Below, in pieces: positions 17,058 to 25,806 of a stretch of DNA of 64,000 nt. This stretch comes from Actinobacillus suis ATCC 33415. Lineage in GTDB: Bacteria; Pseudomonadota; Gammaproteobacteria; Enterobacterales; Pasteurellaceae. Location: contig NZ_CP009159.1 in NCBI RefSeq assembly GCF_000739435.1, positions 434,001 to 498,000 of the forward strand, written 5' to 3'. The stretch's first letter is position 1, and every line of letters begins with the position of its first letter. The position numbers and the translations under genes are program-made. Below the pieces are notes generated by a model, which was not told the origin of the DNA, made no database searches, and saw only the letters and a list, made by a program, of their open reading frames with translations.

Positions 17058-19430
17058 TTGTTTAATAAAAAATTACTAGCTGTGTTGATTTCAGCCCAAT
17101 TTAGCCCGCTTGTTTGGGCAAACAATAACGATGTTGCAGTGTTAGACGAAGTTTCAGTAGTTGGTAGCACGCCGAGTATTTCGCAAGGAAGTGAAGTTAC
17201 CTTACTGAAAGTCAGTGATAAAATTATTGCAGGTAAGGAATTTAAAAAGCGTTCGGCAACGCTGGGCAATGCGCTTGCAGCGGAGTTAGGTGTACACAGT
17301 AACCCGTTTGGCGGTGGCGCGAGTAAGCCAATTATCCGTGGCCAAGAAGGCGCGAGAATTCGTATTCTGCAAAACGGTTCGGATGTGATTGATATGTCAA
17401 ACCTATCGCCAGATCATGCGGTAGTTGCCGATTCATTGCTTGCTAAACAGGTAGAAATTTTGCGTGGTTCCAGTACCTTGCTTTATGCCAGCAGTTCACC
17501 GGCGGGGATTGTGAACGTGGTAGATAAACGTATTCCAACTGAGATCCCAGAAAAGGGCTATGAGGTGGAACTCAATAGCCGTTTTGATACCGCTGCCAAA
17601 GAGAAAGTCGGCGCATTAGGGGCAACCTTTGGTATCGGCAAACATATTGCGGTGCGAGCCGAAGGACTGACCCGCCACAGCGATAACTACCGTGTTCCAG
17701 GGATTAATTTAGGTGAACGGTTAAACTATGTCCCGGATACTTATAATAAATCAAAAGTCGGCACGTTAGGGTTATCCTTTGTTGGTGAGCAAGGTTATAT
17801 CGGTGCGTCATACAGTAAACGGCGGGATAACTATGGCTTACCAGGGCATAACCATAAATTCGATTTCTGTATTGGGCATATTTATGGCAATAAACAGGGC
17901 AAATACGCCTATACCTATCTCTATCCGCATTTGATTGGCGAGGAAAACATTGGGAGCAATCCGCATTTCCACTGTGGAACTGATCATGCAGAAGATGGTA
18001 CACACAGCCACGATAATCCATTCGGACACGATCACGACCATACACACCCTGGTCCATGGGTTGATTTAGAATCCAAACGATTTGATGTAAAAGCCGAGTT
18101 GCGTCAGCCATTCAAAGGTATTGATAAAATTAAAGTAAGCTACGCCGATGCCGATTATTACCATGACGAAAAAGATGCCGGTGTGTTAGCAACACGCTAC
18201 CATAAACAGCTGAAAAAAGATCAGGATTATGGCAAACCGGTCAATATTTTCAAAAATCGAGGTAAAAATGCCCGCTTGGAAATCTATCATGCACCACTAG
18301 GTGGTTTAACCGGTGTATGGGGCGTGCAGTACCAAACTCAGAAGAGCAGCATGCATGCACCGAAAGATCGTGAAGTGAAATTCCCGCTGGTTGAAAACAC
18401 GAATAAACAGATGAGCCTGTTTGGTATTGAGCAATATATGTGGGATAATTTTGCTCTTGAATTTGCTGGACGAGTAGAAAAGCAGAAGATTGAAATTGAA
18501 TACGATCGCAATGAAATCAAACGCTTGCAGGATCATTATCGCATTAGTGGTGGTAAACAGGTTGAGCCAGATCTGTCACCTTATAACCAAAACGCTTATG
18601 CCTATTCCAGTACGCTAAATTGGTTCTTCCACCCAGATTATCAGCTCTCGTTTACTGCATCGCATAATGAACGTTTCCCAACGCCGATGGAGCTGTATTA
18701 TCATGGACAGCATATTGCGACTAACTCGTTTGAATACGGCAATAAAGATTTGAAAAAAGAGCAATCTAACAATGTAGAACTAGGCTTAGGTTATCAAACT
18801 GAGCAAGTTGGGTACAAAGTGAATGTTTATTACAACCACTTTAAAAACTACATTTACAATGAAAATTTATTCCGTGAAAATCAGTTATTTATGCGTCGTT
18901 ATAACCAGGCAAAAGCCCGTTTTTACGGCATAGAAGCTGAGGCAAGCTACCGCTTTAACGACAAATACCAAGCCACGATTTTTGGTGATATGGTAAGAGG
19001 CTGGCTGACCAATTTACCTCCACTGACGGTAAACAGCGATTACAGCGTATTTAAAGATTATTTACCAAAAGATGCTAAACCAGGTGAAGATTATTTGATT
19101 TATCGTGCTGATCAAAATACGCCTCGAACCCCTCCTGTACGACTAGGTTTTCGTTTTAATGCGGAGTTTACCCCAAATTGGTCAGGAGATTTAGAATTGA
19201 TCCGTACCTTTACTCAACGCCGTACCAGTCAGTTGGAATATATTACGGAAGGTAATACGATGTTAAATATTGGTGTGGCATATAGTAATAAGTGGAAAGA
19301 TTTGGATTACAAAATCAGTCTAAACGGTACTAATTTACTCAACCAACCAGTCTATATTCACACCTCTTACCACCAATTTGTACCGCAAACGGGACGGAAT
19401 TTTATATTAGTTGTGAATGTTAAATTCTAA
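17058..19430 (+). CDS. znuD: TonB-dependent outer-membrane zinc receptor, ZnuD-like
   Basis: A protein of 790 residues with a signal peptide (1-21), a TonB box (VLDEVSVVG at about 28-36), a plug domain (SKPIIRGQEGARIRILQNG, DHAVVADSLLAKQVEILRGSSTLLY) and a barrel ending in VNVKF. It matches Neisseria ZnuD as I recall it, including YGLPGHNHKFD, a loop with two cysteines, a His-rich loop (FHCGTDHAEDGTHSHDN then FGHDHDHTH, about residues 295-335), DYYHDEKDAG and the C-terminal NLLNQPVYIHTS. ZnuD imports zinc and can bind heme. The start is a TTG at 17058 with GGAG seven bases upstream. A longer TTG start exists but does not give a clean signal peptide. It is divergent from the surface lipoprotein/Slam pair. 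Confidence 0.88.
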   Translation: MFNKKLLAVLISAQFSPLVWANNNDVAVLDEVSVVGSTPSISQGSEVTLLKVSDKIIAGKEFKKRSATLGNALAAELGVHSNPFGGGASKPIIRGQEGARIRILQNGSDVIDMSNLSPDHAVVADSLLAKQVEILRGSSTLLYASSSPAGIVNVVDKRIPTEIPEKGYEVELNSRFDTAAKEKVGALGATFGIGKHIAVRAEGLTRHSDNYRVPGINLGERLNYVPDTYNKSKVGTLGLSFVGEQGYIGASYSKRRDNYGLPGHNHKFDFCIGHIYGNKQGKYAYTYLYPHLIGEENIGSNPHFHCGTDHAEDGTHSHDNPFGHDHDHTHPGPWVDLESKRFDVKAELRQPFKGIDKIKVSYADADYYHDEKDAGVLATRYHKQLKKDQDYGKPVNIFKNRGKNARLEIYHAPLGGLTGVWGVQYQTQKSSMHAPKDREVKFPLVENTNKQMSLFGIEQYMWDNFALEFAGRVEKQKIEIEYDRNEIKRLQDHYRISGGKQVEPDLSPYNQNAYAYSSTLNWFFHPDYQLSFTASHNERFPTPMELYYHGQHIATNSFEYGNKDLKKEQSNNVELGLGYQTEQVGYKVNVYYNHFKNYIYNENLFRENQLFMRRYNQAKARFYGIEAEASYRFNDKYQATIFGDMVRGWLTNLPPLTVNSDYSVFKDYLPKDAKPGEDYLIYRADQNTPRTPPVRLGFRFNAEFTPNWSGDLELIRTFTQRRTSQLEYITEGNTMLNIGVAYSNKWKDLDYKISLNGTNLLNQPVYIHTSYHQFVPQTGRNFILVVNVKF

Positions 19431-19442
19431 AAACAAGGAGCC
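19430..19442 (+). terminator. Left half of the znuD/cca terminator split by the IS element
   Basis: AAAACAAGGAGCC at 19430-19442 is complementary to GGCTCCTTGTTTT at 20870-20882, on the other side of the IS. Joined, they would make a 13-bp stem with loop TATGAA and T-run, serving znuD on the plus strand and cca on the minus strand. Confidence 0.85.
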
Positions 19443-19475
19443 TATGAATGATCTGACCCCAAAAAGTTAGACTGT

Positions 19476-20294
19476 TTAATTTAAGGACTGAGTTCTGTAT
19501 TGTACAGGGCTCAGTCCTTTTAATTTCACTTGAATACGCTCATTGTTGTAATAATGAATGTACTCGTGAATCACTTTCTCAAGTTGTTCGAAAGTTTCAA
19601 ATCGCTTACCAAAGTAACATTCCGTTTTCAATCGCCCAAAAAAACTTTCCATTGCCCCATTATCCAAGCAATTCGCTTTTCTCGACATACTTTGTTTAAT
19701 ATGATGTTTTCTCAGCATGTCTTGATAGCCTGCCATCTGGTATTGCCAACCTTGGTCGGAATGTAAAATCGGTTTAGCGTCCTTAGGCAGTTTCGCGACC
19801 GCTTGCTTTAGCATCCGCATCACTTGCTCAAAGTTAGGGCTTCTTGCTAAATCATAAGCAAGAATTTCACTATTAAACAAGTCCTTAATAGGCGATAAAT
19901 AGAGCTTGCCTTCCGCACATTTAAACTCGGTGATATCCGTGACGAGCTTTTCATTTGGCGCCGTTGCGTGAAAATCCCGTTGCAATACATTCTCGGCAAT
20001 TTTACCCTCTTCACCTTGATAAGAACGATATTTCCTCTGCTTACATTTCCCTTTTAAATCAAGCTGTTGCATTATCCTTTGAATACGCTTATGGTTAATC
20101 GCACCCAAAAAATCACGTAACTTTAACGTAATACGACGATAGCCGTAATTGCCATCATTATCTTGATAAATCTCAATCACTTTCTGCCTAATCACTGCAT
20201 TTTTATCGATTTTAGGCGGTAAGTGATAAAAGAACGTACTACGTTTTAAACCAGTCAAAGGGAGGAGGATTTCTAAGGGAAAATCCACTCGCAA
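19476..20294 (-). CDS. IS3-family transposase OrfB (DDE integrase domain)
   Basis: A frame of 272 residues with an HTH_21-type segment (LKRSTFFYHL...GYRRITLKLRD) and the DDE catalytic core. First Asp in VTDITEFKCAEGKLYL, second Asp in ILHSDQGWQYQ, and Glu in DNGAMESFFGRLKTECYF. It is probably made as an OrfAB fusion by -1 frameshifting in the A6 run of orfA, since the -1 frame is open from that run through to this gene. An independent TTG start at 20294 is possible. Confidence 0.93.
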   Translation of the reverse strand: MRVDFPLEILLPLTGLKRSTFFYHLPPKIDKNAVIRQKVIEIYQDNDGNYGYRRITLKLRDFLGAINHKRIQRIMQQLDLKGKCKQRKYRSYQGEEGKIAENVLQRDFHATAPNEKLVTDITEFKCAEGKLYLSPIKDLFNSEILAYDLARSPNFEQVMRMLKQAVAKLPKDAKPILHSDQGWQYQMAGYQDMLRKHHIKQSMSRKANCLDNGAMESFFGRLKTECYFGKRFETFEQLEKVIHEYIHYYNNERIQVKLKGLSPVQYRTQSLN

Positions 20295-20299
20295 CGTTT

Positions 20300-20809
20300 T
20301 TACGATGGCTGCTTTTGCCGCATTTTTTGTTGGTTGAACTCCCGCAACTTTTTTAGGTAAGCTACCTCTGCTTCCAGCTCTAAAATACGATAACGTAAGC
20401 GTTCTTCTTCAGTTTTAGGTGGAGGAGGCATTTTCGGGTATTTCGGTTTCATTGTCGGACGACCTTTGGGCTTGGGTAATAAGCCGTTTATACCTTGTTC
20501 TTCAAAGATGTGCAACCATTGGCTAATCGAACCTGAATTAGCAATGCCAAAATGAAGGGAGGCGCTTTCCGCAGAAAATTGCCCCTTTTTGACCGCTTGT
20601 ATGACGGTTAATTTGAATTCGGGGGAATATTTTTGCTTCTTACCTATCACCGCTAGCCCATTGATTCCGTTATGATTAAATTGAGCAATCCATCGAGTTA
20701 AGGTTTTCTTGGATAATTGAAAATATCGTTGAGTGAATAAACGGTTTTTGTCATTTTGAAGATAAAACTCGATGACTTGTTGTTTGAATTGTTGGTTATA
20801 TTTAGTCAT
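20300..20809 (-). CDS. IS3-family transposase OrfA (helix-turn-helix)
   Basis: A protein of 169 residues with two helix-turn-helix units: about 10-45 (RYFQLSKKTLTRWIAQF) and 60-100 (HFGIANSGSISQWLHIFEEQG). A C-terminal leucine-zipper-like coiled coil follows (EEERLRYRILELEAEVAYLKKL), as in the IS150 group. It binds the IS ends and supplies the DNA-binding part of the OrfAB transposase. The frame ends just after the A6 run (20323-20328, minus strand), the likely -1 slip site. Confidence 0.92.
   Translation of the reverse strand: MTKYNQQFKQQVIEFYLQNDKNRLFTQRYFQLSKKTLTRWIAQFNHNGINGLAVIGKKQKYSPEFKLTVIQAVKKGQFSAESASLHFGIANSGSISQWLHIFEEQGINGLLPKPKGRPTMKPKYPKMPPPPKTEEERLRYRILELEAEVAYLKKLREFNQQKMRQKQPS
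20323..20328 (-). promoter_or_regulatory. Probable -1 programmed frameshift site of the IS
   Basis: Six A residues on the minus strand, read as CAA AAA ATG in the orfA frame. A -1 slip leads into a frame with no stop before orfB, which would give the OrfAB fusion transposase typical of the family. Confidence 0.65.
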
Positions 20810-20880
20810 AAAAAATCTGCACCTTAATCCGTTGGAGGTTTAGTCCAACTTTTGGGGGGCAGATCAGAAGGCTCCTTGTT

Positions 20881-22116
20881 TTATACATTGGGTTTTATTA
20901 TTTTTATTGCTGTAATTCGCCGCTTATTCAACTCTTCCCTGATTGCTTTTTTTTCAAAACCGTCTTGAATCACAGCTTGTACATCTACTTGGGCTGCTAC
21001 TTTAAAATACCATTTAGCAAGTTCAGCTTGTGGATATTCCCTATTTTCAAAACCTAATCTGCCACGAGCATCCGCTTCACAAGCGAGTAAAAAATCACAG
21101 AAACGTTGCGGTTTACGCCATATATCAAGTGCATTAAATACTTTTAATACGGTTTCCGGACGCAGCTCCGCCATTTTATGGCAGTGGGTGTGGTATTCAG
21201 TGACCAAAATGGCGAAATCTTTTACGTCTGTTGACACTTTCAGGCGATTTGAAAGTTCTCGAGCCGGTTTGACACCTTTTACTTCGTGCCCGTAATGATG
21301 TGGGAGAATGTCTTTTTCGGTTAACCCTTTGCCTAAATCGTGGCAAAGTGCAGCCCAGAGTAAAGCGGTCGGATTTTCTGCATTTTTTGCAAGTCTTTTG
21401 GCTTGCTCAATTACCAGTAAGGTATGAACCCCACTATCAATTTCAGGGTGATGTTGCTCGGGTTGAGGTACACCGAATAAGCGATCGAATTCCGGAAATA
21501 ATACGGCTAATGCGCCGATTTCTCGTAATACTTCAAAATAGATTTGCGGATTATCCGTTGCAAACGCTTTTTGGGTTTCTAACCAAACACGCTCCGCAGT
21601 TAAGTGAGCCAATTCACCACAAGCGGTCATTTCTTGCATTAATTTTACCGTTTCAGGGGCGATCTTAAAGCCAAGCGAATGGAAACGGGCGGCAAAGCGA
21701 GCTACTCTTAAAACTCGCAGAGGATCTTCACTAAATGCCGGCGAAATATGACGAAGCAGGCGATTTGCTAAATCTTGTTTACCGCCGTAAGGGTCAAAAA
21801 TTTGACCGCTTGCATCTTGGGCAATCGCATTAATAGTTAAATCTCGGCGAATTAAATCTTGTTCGAGGGTGACATCCGGTGAAAAGTCGCAGAGAAAACC
21901 ATTATAGCCGACCCCGTTTTTACGTTCTTGGCGGGCTAGCGCATATTCTTCTTTGGTTTTTGGATGTAAAAAAACGGGAAAGTCATTGCCGACTTGCTGA
22001 TAGCCTTGCGCTAATAATTGTTCGGGCGTTGCGCCGACCACCAGATAATCCCGATCTTTTACCGGTAAGTTTAATAACTGATCACGGACAGCGCCGCCAA
22101 CGAGATAAATTTGCAT
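20881..22116 (-). CDS. cca: Multifunctional CCA tRNA nucleotidyltransferase
   Basis: A protein of 411 residues that adds and repairs the 3' CCA of tRNAs. It has the class II nucleotidyltransferase signature GGAVRDQLL (6-14) and the metal-binding DxD of KDRDYLVVG, then arm-binding helices. A C-terminal HD domain ([18 protein letters not shown]) carries the phosphodiesterase/phosphatase activity seen in enteric Cca. The start is at 22116 ([12 protein letters not shown]). An upstream in-frame ATG would add 25 unconserved residues. The stop codon lies within the arm of the terminator split by the IS. Confidence 0.95.
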   Translation of the reverse strand: MQIYLVGGAVRDQLLNLPVKDRDYLVVGATPEQLLAQGYQQVGNDFPVFLHPKTKEEYALARQERKNGVGYNGFLCDFSPDVTLEQDLIRRDLTINAIAQDASGQIFDPYGGKQDLANRLLRHISPAFSEDPLRVLRVARFAARFHSLGFKIAPETVKLMQEMTACGELAHLTAERVWLETQKAFATDNPQIYFEVLREIGALAVLFPEFDRLFGVPQPEQHHPEIDSGVHTLLVIEQAKRLAKNAENPTALLWAALCHDLGKGLTEKDILPHHYGHEVKGVKPARELSNRLKVSTDVKDFAILVTEYHTHCHKMAELRPETVLKVFNALDIWRKPQRFCDFLLACEADARGRLGFENREYPQAELAKWYFKVAAQVDVQAVIQDGFEKKAIREELNKRRITAIKIIKPNV

Positions 22117-22164
22117 AGTTTTGTTACTTTTATGAAAGATGATTCCATTTTGCAGAATTATAAA

Positions 22165-22203
22165 AAATTTGACCGCTTGTGTTGAGTGCAAGCGGTCAAA
22201 TTT
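22165..22203 (-). terminator. ppiB terminator made of paired uptake signals
   Basis: A 15-bp perfect stem, AAATTTGACCGCTTG (22165-22179) with its complement at 22189-22203, has a 9-base loop. On the minus strand TTTTA follows. Both arms contain the CAAGCGGTC uptake core. Confidence 0.85.
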
Positions 22204-22219
22204 CTAATGGATTTTGCGA

Positions 22220-22729
22220 TTAGGCAACGGTAACCGATTCAATTACTACATCTTCAACCGGTACGTCTTGGTGGAAGCCTTTGTTGCCAGTTTTCACGCC
22301 TTTGATTTTATCAACCACGTCCATACCTTCAACTACTTCACCGAATACCGCATAGCCCCATTCTTGAACTACTTCACGACCAAACATTTCTTTTGAACGG
22401 TAATCTAAGAAAGTATTGTCCGCTACGTTGATAAAGAACTGTGAGCTTGCTGAATGCGGATCAGAAGTACGTGCCATGGCAAGTGTGCCGCGTTTGTTGC
22501 TTAAACGGTTGTTCGCTTCGTTTTGAATCGGCGCTTTGGTTGCTTTTTCAATTAAACCTGAAGTCATACCGCCGCCTTGAATCATAAAGCCGTCAATCAC
22601 ACGGTGGAAAATTGTGCCGCTATAGAAACCTTCTTTGCAGTAATCTTCAAAGTTTTTTGCGGTTACCGGTGCTTTTTCAAAGTTAAGTTCGATTTTAATG
22701 TCACCGAAATTCGTATGTAATGTAATCAT
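22220..22729 (-). CDS. ppiB: Peptidyl-prolyl cis-trans isomerase B (cytosolic cyclophilin)
   Basis: A single-domain cyclophilin of 169 residues without a signal peptide, so cytoplasmic. Active-site blocks are [13 protein letters not shown] (about 41-53), [24 protein letters not shown] (about 83-106) and [17 protein letters not shown]. It catalyses isomerisation of X-Pro bonds during folding. It is divergent from cysS, the same arrangement as in many gammaproteobacteria. Confidence 0.95.
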   Translation of the reverse strand: MITLHTNFGDIKIELNFEKAPVTAKNFEDYCKEGFYSGTIFHRVIDGFMIQGGGMTSGLIEKATKAPIQNEANNRLSNKRGTLAMARTSDPHSASSQFFINVADNTFLDYRSKEMFGREVVQEWGYAVFGEVVEGMDVVDKIKGVKTGNKGFHQDVPVEDVVIESVTVA

Positions 22730-22873
22730 TTAGATTTCCTTATAAAAGAGAAAGGGAAGTTTGGTGCGTTATTATTAAAAAGTTTACGGGAAATTGCAAA
22801 AAAATCTCAAAATTAGACCGCTTATTCGCTATACTTCTCAACATTGCGATAACAAATCAGTACAGAGGATACT

Positions 22874-24253
22874 ATGCTCAAAATTTATAACACTTTAAAA
22901 CGTGAAAAAGAAGAATTTAAACCGATTAACCCGAACCAAATTGGTATGTATGTCTGCGGTGTTACGGTTTACGATCTCTGTCACTTTGGGCACGGACGTA
23001 CTTTTGTTTCATTTGACGTGATTGCACGTTATTTACGTTATTTAGGCTATAACTTGCGTTATGTGCGTAACATTACCGATGTGGACGATAAAATCATCAA
23101 ACGTGCATTAGAAAACAACGAAACTTGCGATCAATTAGTCGATCGTATGATTGCCGAAATGCATAAAGATTTTGATGATCTGAATATTCTTCGCCCGGAT
23201 GTTGAGCCTCGTGCAACTAAACATATTCCGGAAATTGTAGCGATGGTGGAAAAGCTGATCGCAAATGGCCACGCTTACGTAGCGGCGGACGGCGATGTAA
23301 TGTTTGATGTGGAAAGCTTCAAAAAATACGGTGCGTTATCTCGACAAAATTTAGAACAATTACAAGCGGGCGCACGTGTTGAAATTAAATCGGTGAAGAA
23401 AAATCCGATGGATTTCGTGTTATGGAAAATGTCGAAAGAAGGCGAGCCGAGTTGGCAAAGTCCGTGGGGCAACGGTCGCCCGGGTTGGCATATCGAATGT
23501 TCGGCAATGAACAGCAAAGAGTTAGGCGAACATTTTGATATTCACGGCGGTGGCTCGGACTTAATGTTCCCTCACCACGAAAACGAAATTGCGCAATCTT
23601 GCTGCGCACATGGCGGTGATTATGTGAATTACTGGTTACACACCGGTATGTTAACGATTGATGATGAGAAAATGTCAAAATCACTCGGCAATTTCTTCAC
23701 GATTCGTACCATGTTAGAAAAATATGAGTCGGAAACTTTACGTTACTTCTTCTTAACTGCGCATTATCGTAGCCTATTAAATTACAGCTTAGATAATTTG
23801 GATTTAGCTCGTTCGGCGTTAGAACGTTTATACACTTCATTACGTGGTTGCGATTTATCGGTTGAAGCCGTAGGCGGCGAACAATATGTTGAAGCATTTA
23901 AAGCGGCAATGGATGATGATTTCAATACACCGGGCGCATTAGCGGTGTTATTTGAAATCGCACGTGAAGTGAATAAACTTAAAACCGAAGATGTGGCGAA
24001 AGCGAACGGGTTAGCGGTGCGTTTAAAAGAATTAGCCGGCGTATTAGGTTTACTCTATCAAGATCCGGAAGCGTTTTTACAAGGCGATGCGGATAATGAT
24101 GAAGTTGCGGAAATCGAAGCATTAATCAAACAACGCAACGAAGCAAAAGCAGCGAAAAACTGGGCTGTTGCCGATGAAGTGCGTGATAAGCTAAAAGCAA
24201 TGAATATCGTGCTGGAAGACACACCAAACGGCACAACGTGGCGTAAGGCGTAA
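22874..24253 (+). CDS. cysS: Cysteinyl-tRNA synthetase
   Basis: A class I aminoacyl-tRNA synthetase of 459 residues. It has the N-terminal YVCGVTVYD zinc/cysteine site, the HIGH-type motif HFGH (near 37-40), zinc ligands in [10 protein letters not shown] and [15 protein letters not shown], and the KMSKS loop ([11 protein letters not shown], near 266-270). The C-terminal helical anticodon region ends in TTWRKA. It charges tRNA-Cys. AGAGGAT precedes the start. Confidence 0.97.
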   Translation: MLKIYNTLKREKEEFKPINPNQIGMYVCGVTVYDLCHFGHGRTFVSFDVIARYLRYLGYNLRYVRNITDVDDKIIKRALENNETCDQLVDRMIAEMHKDFDDLNILRPDVEPRATKHIPEIVAMVEKLIANGHAYVAADGDVMFDVESFKKYGALSRQNLEQLQAGARVEIKSVKKNPMDFVLWKMSKEGEPSWQSPWGNGRPGWHIECSAMNSKELGEHFDIHGGGSDLMFPHHENEIAQSCCAHGGDYVNYWLHTGMLTIDDEKMSKSLGNFFTIRTMLEKYESETLRYFFLTAHYRSLLNYSLDNLDLARSALERLYTSLRGCDLSVEAVGGEQYVEAFKAAMDDDFNTPGALAVLFEIAREVNKLKTEDVAKANGLAVRLKELAGVLGLLYQDPEAFLQGDADNDEVAEIEALIKQRNEAKAAKNWAVADEVRDKLKAMNIVLEDTPNGTTWRKA

Positions 24254-24259
24254 AATTTC

Positions 24260-24291
24260 ATCCCCCATTTTATGAAAATAGAATGGGGGAT
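24260..24291. terminator. Bidirectional terminator between cysS and araA
   Basis: ATCCCCCATT (24260-24269) pairs with AATGGGGGAT (24282-24291), with AT-rich flanks on both sides (TATTTTATATTT and its counterpart). It serves the two convergent genes. Confidence 0.75.
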
Positions 24292-24300
24292 ATTTTATAT

Positions 24301-25797
24301 TTATTTAGCAAATTTATAAGCTAAATCATTCCAACGTAGTTCATTTTTAAGCTGAGGTAATTCGGTATGTTGATTGATATGGATAAATTCAACACCAAAA
24401 TACTCGGCAAATGTACGTAGCATTTCCGCATCAATATCTAAACTAAACGCACTATGATGGGCACCTCCGGCAAGAATCCATGCTTGAGTTCCTACATCAA
24501 AATTTGGGTGTAATTTCCAAAAAGCGTGTCCAACCGGTAAATTTGGCATTTGATTTGGTGGGGCGATAGCATCTAGATCGGCGACTACCATTCTAAAACG
24601 CTCTCCCATATCTACGACAGTTGCATTTACTGCTTTACCTACTTTTCCGCTAAAAATTAAACGTACCGGATCGGATTTACCACCGATGCCTAATGGGCGA
24701 ATAGCTAATTTAGCTTTATCTTGAGCAATAGAAGGGCAAACTTCTAACATGTGAGCACCTAGTACAACTTGGTTCTGTTCATCTAAATCATAAGTATAAT
24801 CTTCCATAAATGAAGAACCGTTTGGTAAACCGTAACCCATAACCTTAACTGCACGCACGAGTGCGGCTGTTTTCCAATCGCCCTCTCCGCCAAAACCGTA
24901 ACCTTGTTCCATTAAACGTTGTACCGCTAAGCCCGGTAATTGTTTAATACCGTTTAGGTTTTGGAAATTATCAGTAAATGTTTTAAATCCACCGTTATCT
25001 AAGAAAGTTTTTAAACCGATTTCAATACGTGCGGAATAGGCAAGAGATTCTCTTGCCGAACCATTTGCTTGCAATGCTTCTTCAACTTGATACAAGCGGT
25101 CATATTCTGCTAATAATTTACTAACATCATCATCAGAAACGGCATTAATCGCTTCGGCAAGTTCGTAAACACCATACCCGTTTACGCTGTAACCGAAGAC
25201 TCTTTGAGCTTCTACCTTGTCACCTTCAGTCACTGCAACTTCACGCATATTATCGCCAAAACGAGCAATTTTTAGTTGTTTATGATCATAAATTGCGACA
25301 GCAACTCGCATCCAGCGATCTAATTTTTCTATTACGCTTTTATCTTGCCAATGACCTACAACAATAGTTCTTGGTAAACGTAAGCGAGATACTAAGAAAC
25401 CGAATTCACGATCACCATGTGCGGTTTGATGTAAATTCATATAGTCCATATCAATGTTATTCCATGGAATATGACGATTAAATTGGGTATGGAACTGAAC
25501 TAGTGGTTTAGAAAATGCTTGTAAACCAGCAATCCACATTTTAGCCGGTGAGAAAGTGTGCATCCATGCGATCACGCCAATACAGTTTTCTTGATTATTG
25601 GCTTCCTTACATACTGAGAATACTTCTTCTGGTGTAGTAGCAACAGGTTTTAATTTAATTTTTACAAACGGGTTTTGTTGATTTAGATAATTTACAATTT
25701 CTTTTGCATCGGCTTCGACTTGTTTCAACGCTTCCGGTCCGTATAAGTGTTGGCTTCCAACAATAAACCAAGCTTCAAGTGATTTGATAAATTCCAT
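24301..25797 (-). CDS. araA: L-arabinose isomerase
   Basis: An enzyme of 498 residues converting L-arabinose to L-ribulose, close to E. coli AraA over its whole length (N-terminal WFIVGSQHLYGPEAL, VIAWMHTFSPAKMWIAGL, FGGEGDWKTAALVRA, GGAHHSAFS). The manganese-binding glutamates and histidines expected in EGDWK and GGAHH blocks are present. It is the last gene of the ara cluster, nine bases after the kinase gene. Confidence 0.97.
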   Translation of the reverse strand: MEFIKSLEAWFIVGSQHLYGPEALKQVEADAKEIVNYLNQQNPFVKIKLKPVATTPEEVFSVCKEANNQENCIGVIAWMHTFSPAKMWIAGLQAFSKPLVQFHTQFNRHIPWNNIDMDYMNLHQTAHGDREFGFLVSRLRLPRTIVVGHWQDKSVIEKLDRWMRVAVAIYDHKQLKIARFGDNMREVAVTEGDKVEAQRVFGYSVNGYGVYELAEAINAVSDDDVSKLLAEYDRLYQVEEALQANGSARESLAYSARIEIGLKTFLDNGGFKTFTDNFQNLNGIKQLPGLAVQRLMEQGYGFGGEGDWKTAALVRAVKVMGYGLPNGSSFMEDYTYDLDEQNQVVLGAHMLEVCPSIAQDKAKLAIRPLGIGGKSDPVRLIFSGKVGKAVNATVVDMGERFRMVVADLDAIAPPNQMPNLPVGHAFWKLHPNFDVGTQAWILAGGAHHSAFSLDIDAEMLRTFAEYFGVEFIHINQHTELPQLKNELRWNDLAYKFAK

Positions 25798-25806
25798 AAA
25801 AACTCC

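Larger units (their letters stand above)
19449..20866 (-). mobile_element. Intact IS3-family insertion sequence, 1,418 bp
   Basis: Imperfect terminal inverted repeats of about 27 bases bound it: left end TGATCTGACCCCAAAAAGTT, right end (minus strand) TGATCTGCCCCCCAAAAGTT. A 3-base GAA lies on both sides (19446-19448 and 20867-20869), fitting the short target duplications of IS3-family elements. It contains orfA and orfB on the minus strand with an A6 slip site. Neither frame is broken, so the element may be active. Confidence 0.9.

Noticed and set aside
14127..20866. Composite transposon carrying the Slam/lipoprotein/znuD genes
   Set aside because: The intact IS has its own 3-base target duplication inside a terminator loop, and the other copy is decayed with only one recognisable end, so joint movement is not supported.
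20881..22191. Longer form of Cca starting at 22191
   Set aside because: The 25 extra residues are unlike the family and overlap a terminator stem; the protein naturally starts [12 protein letters not shown].
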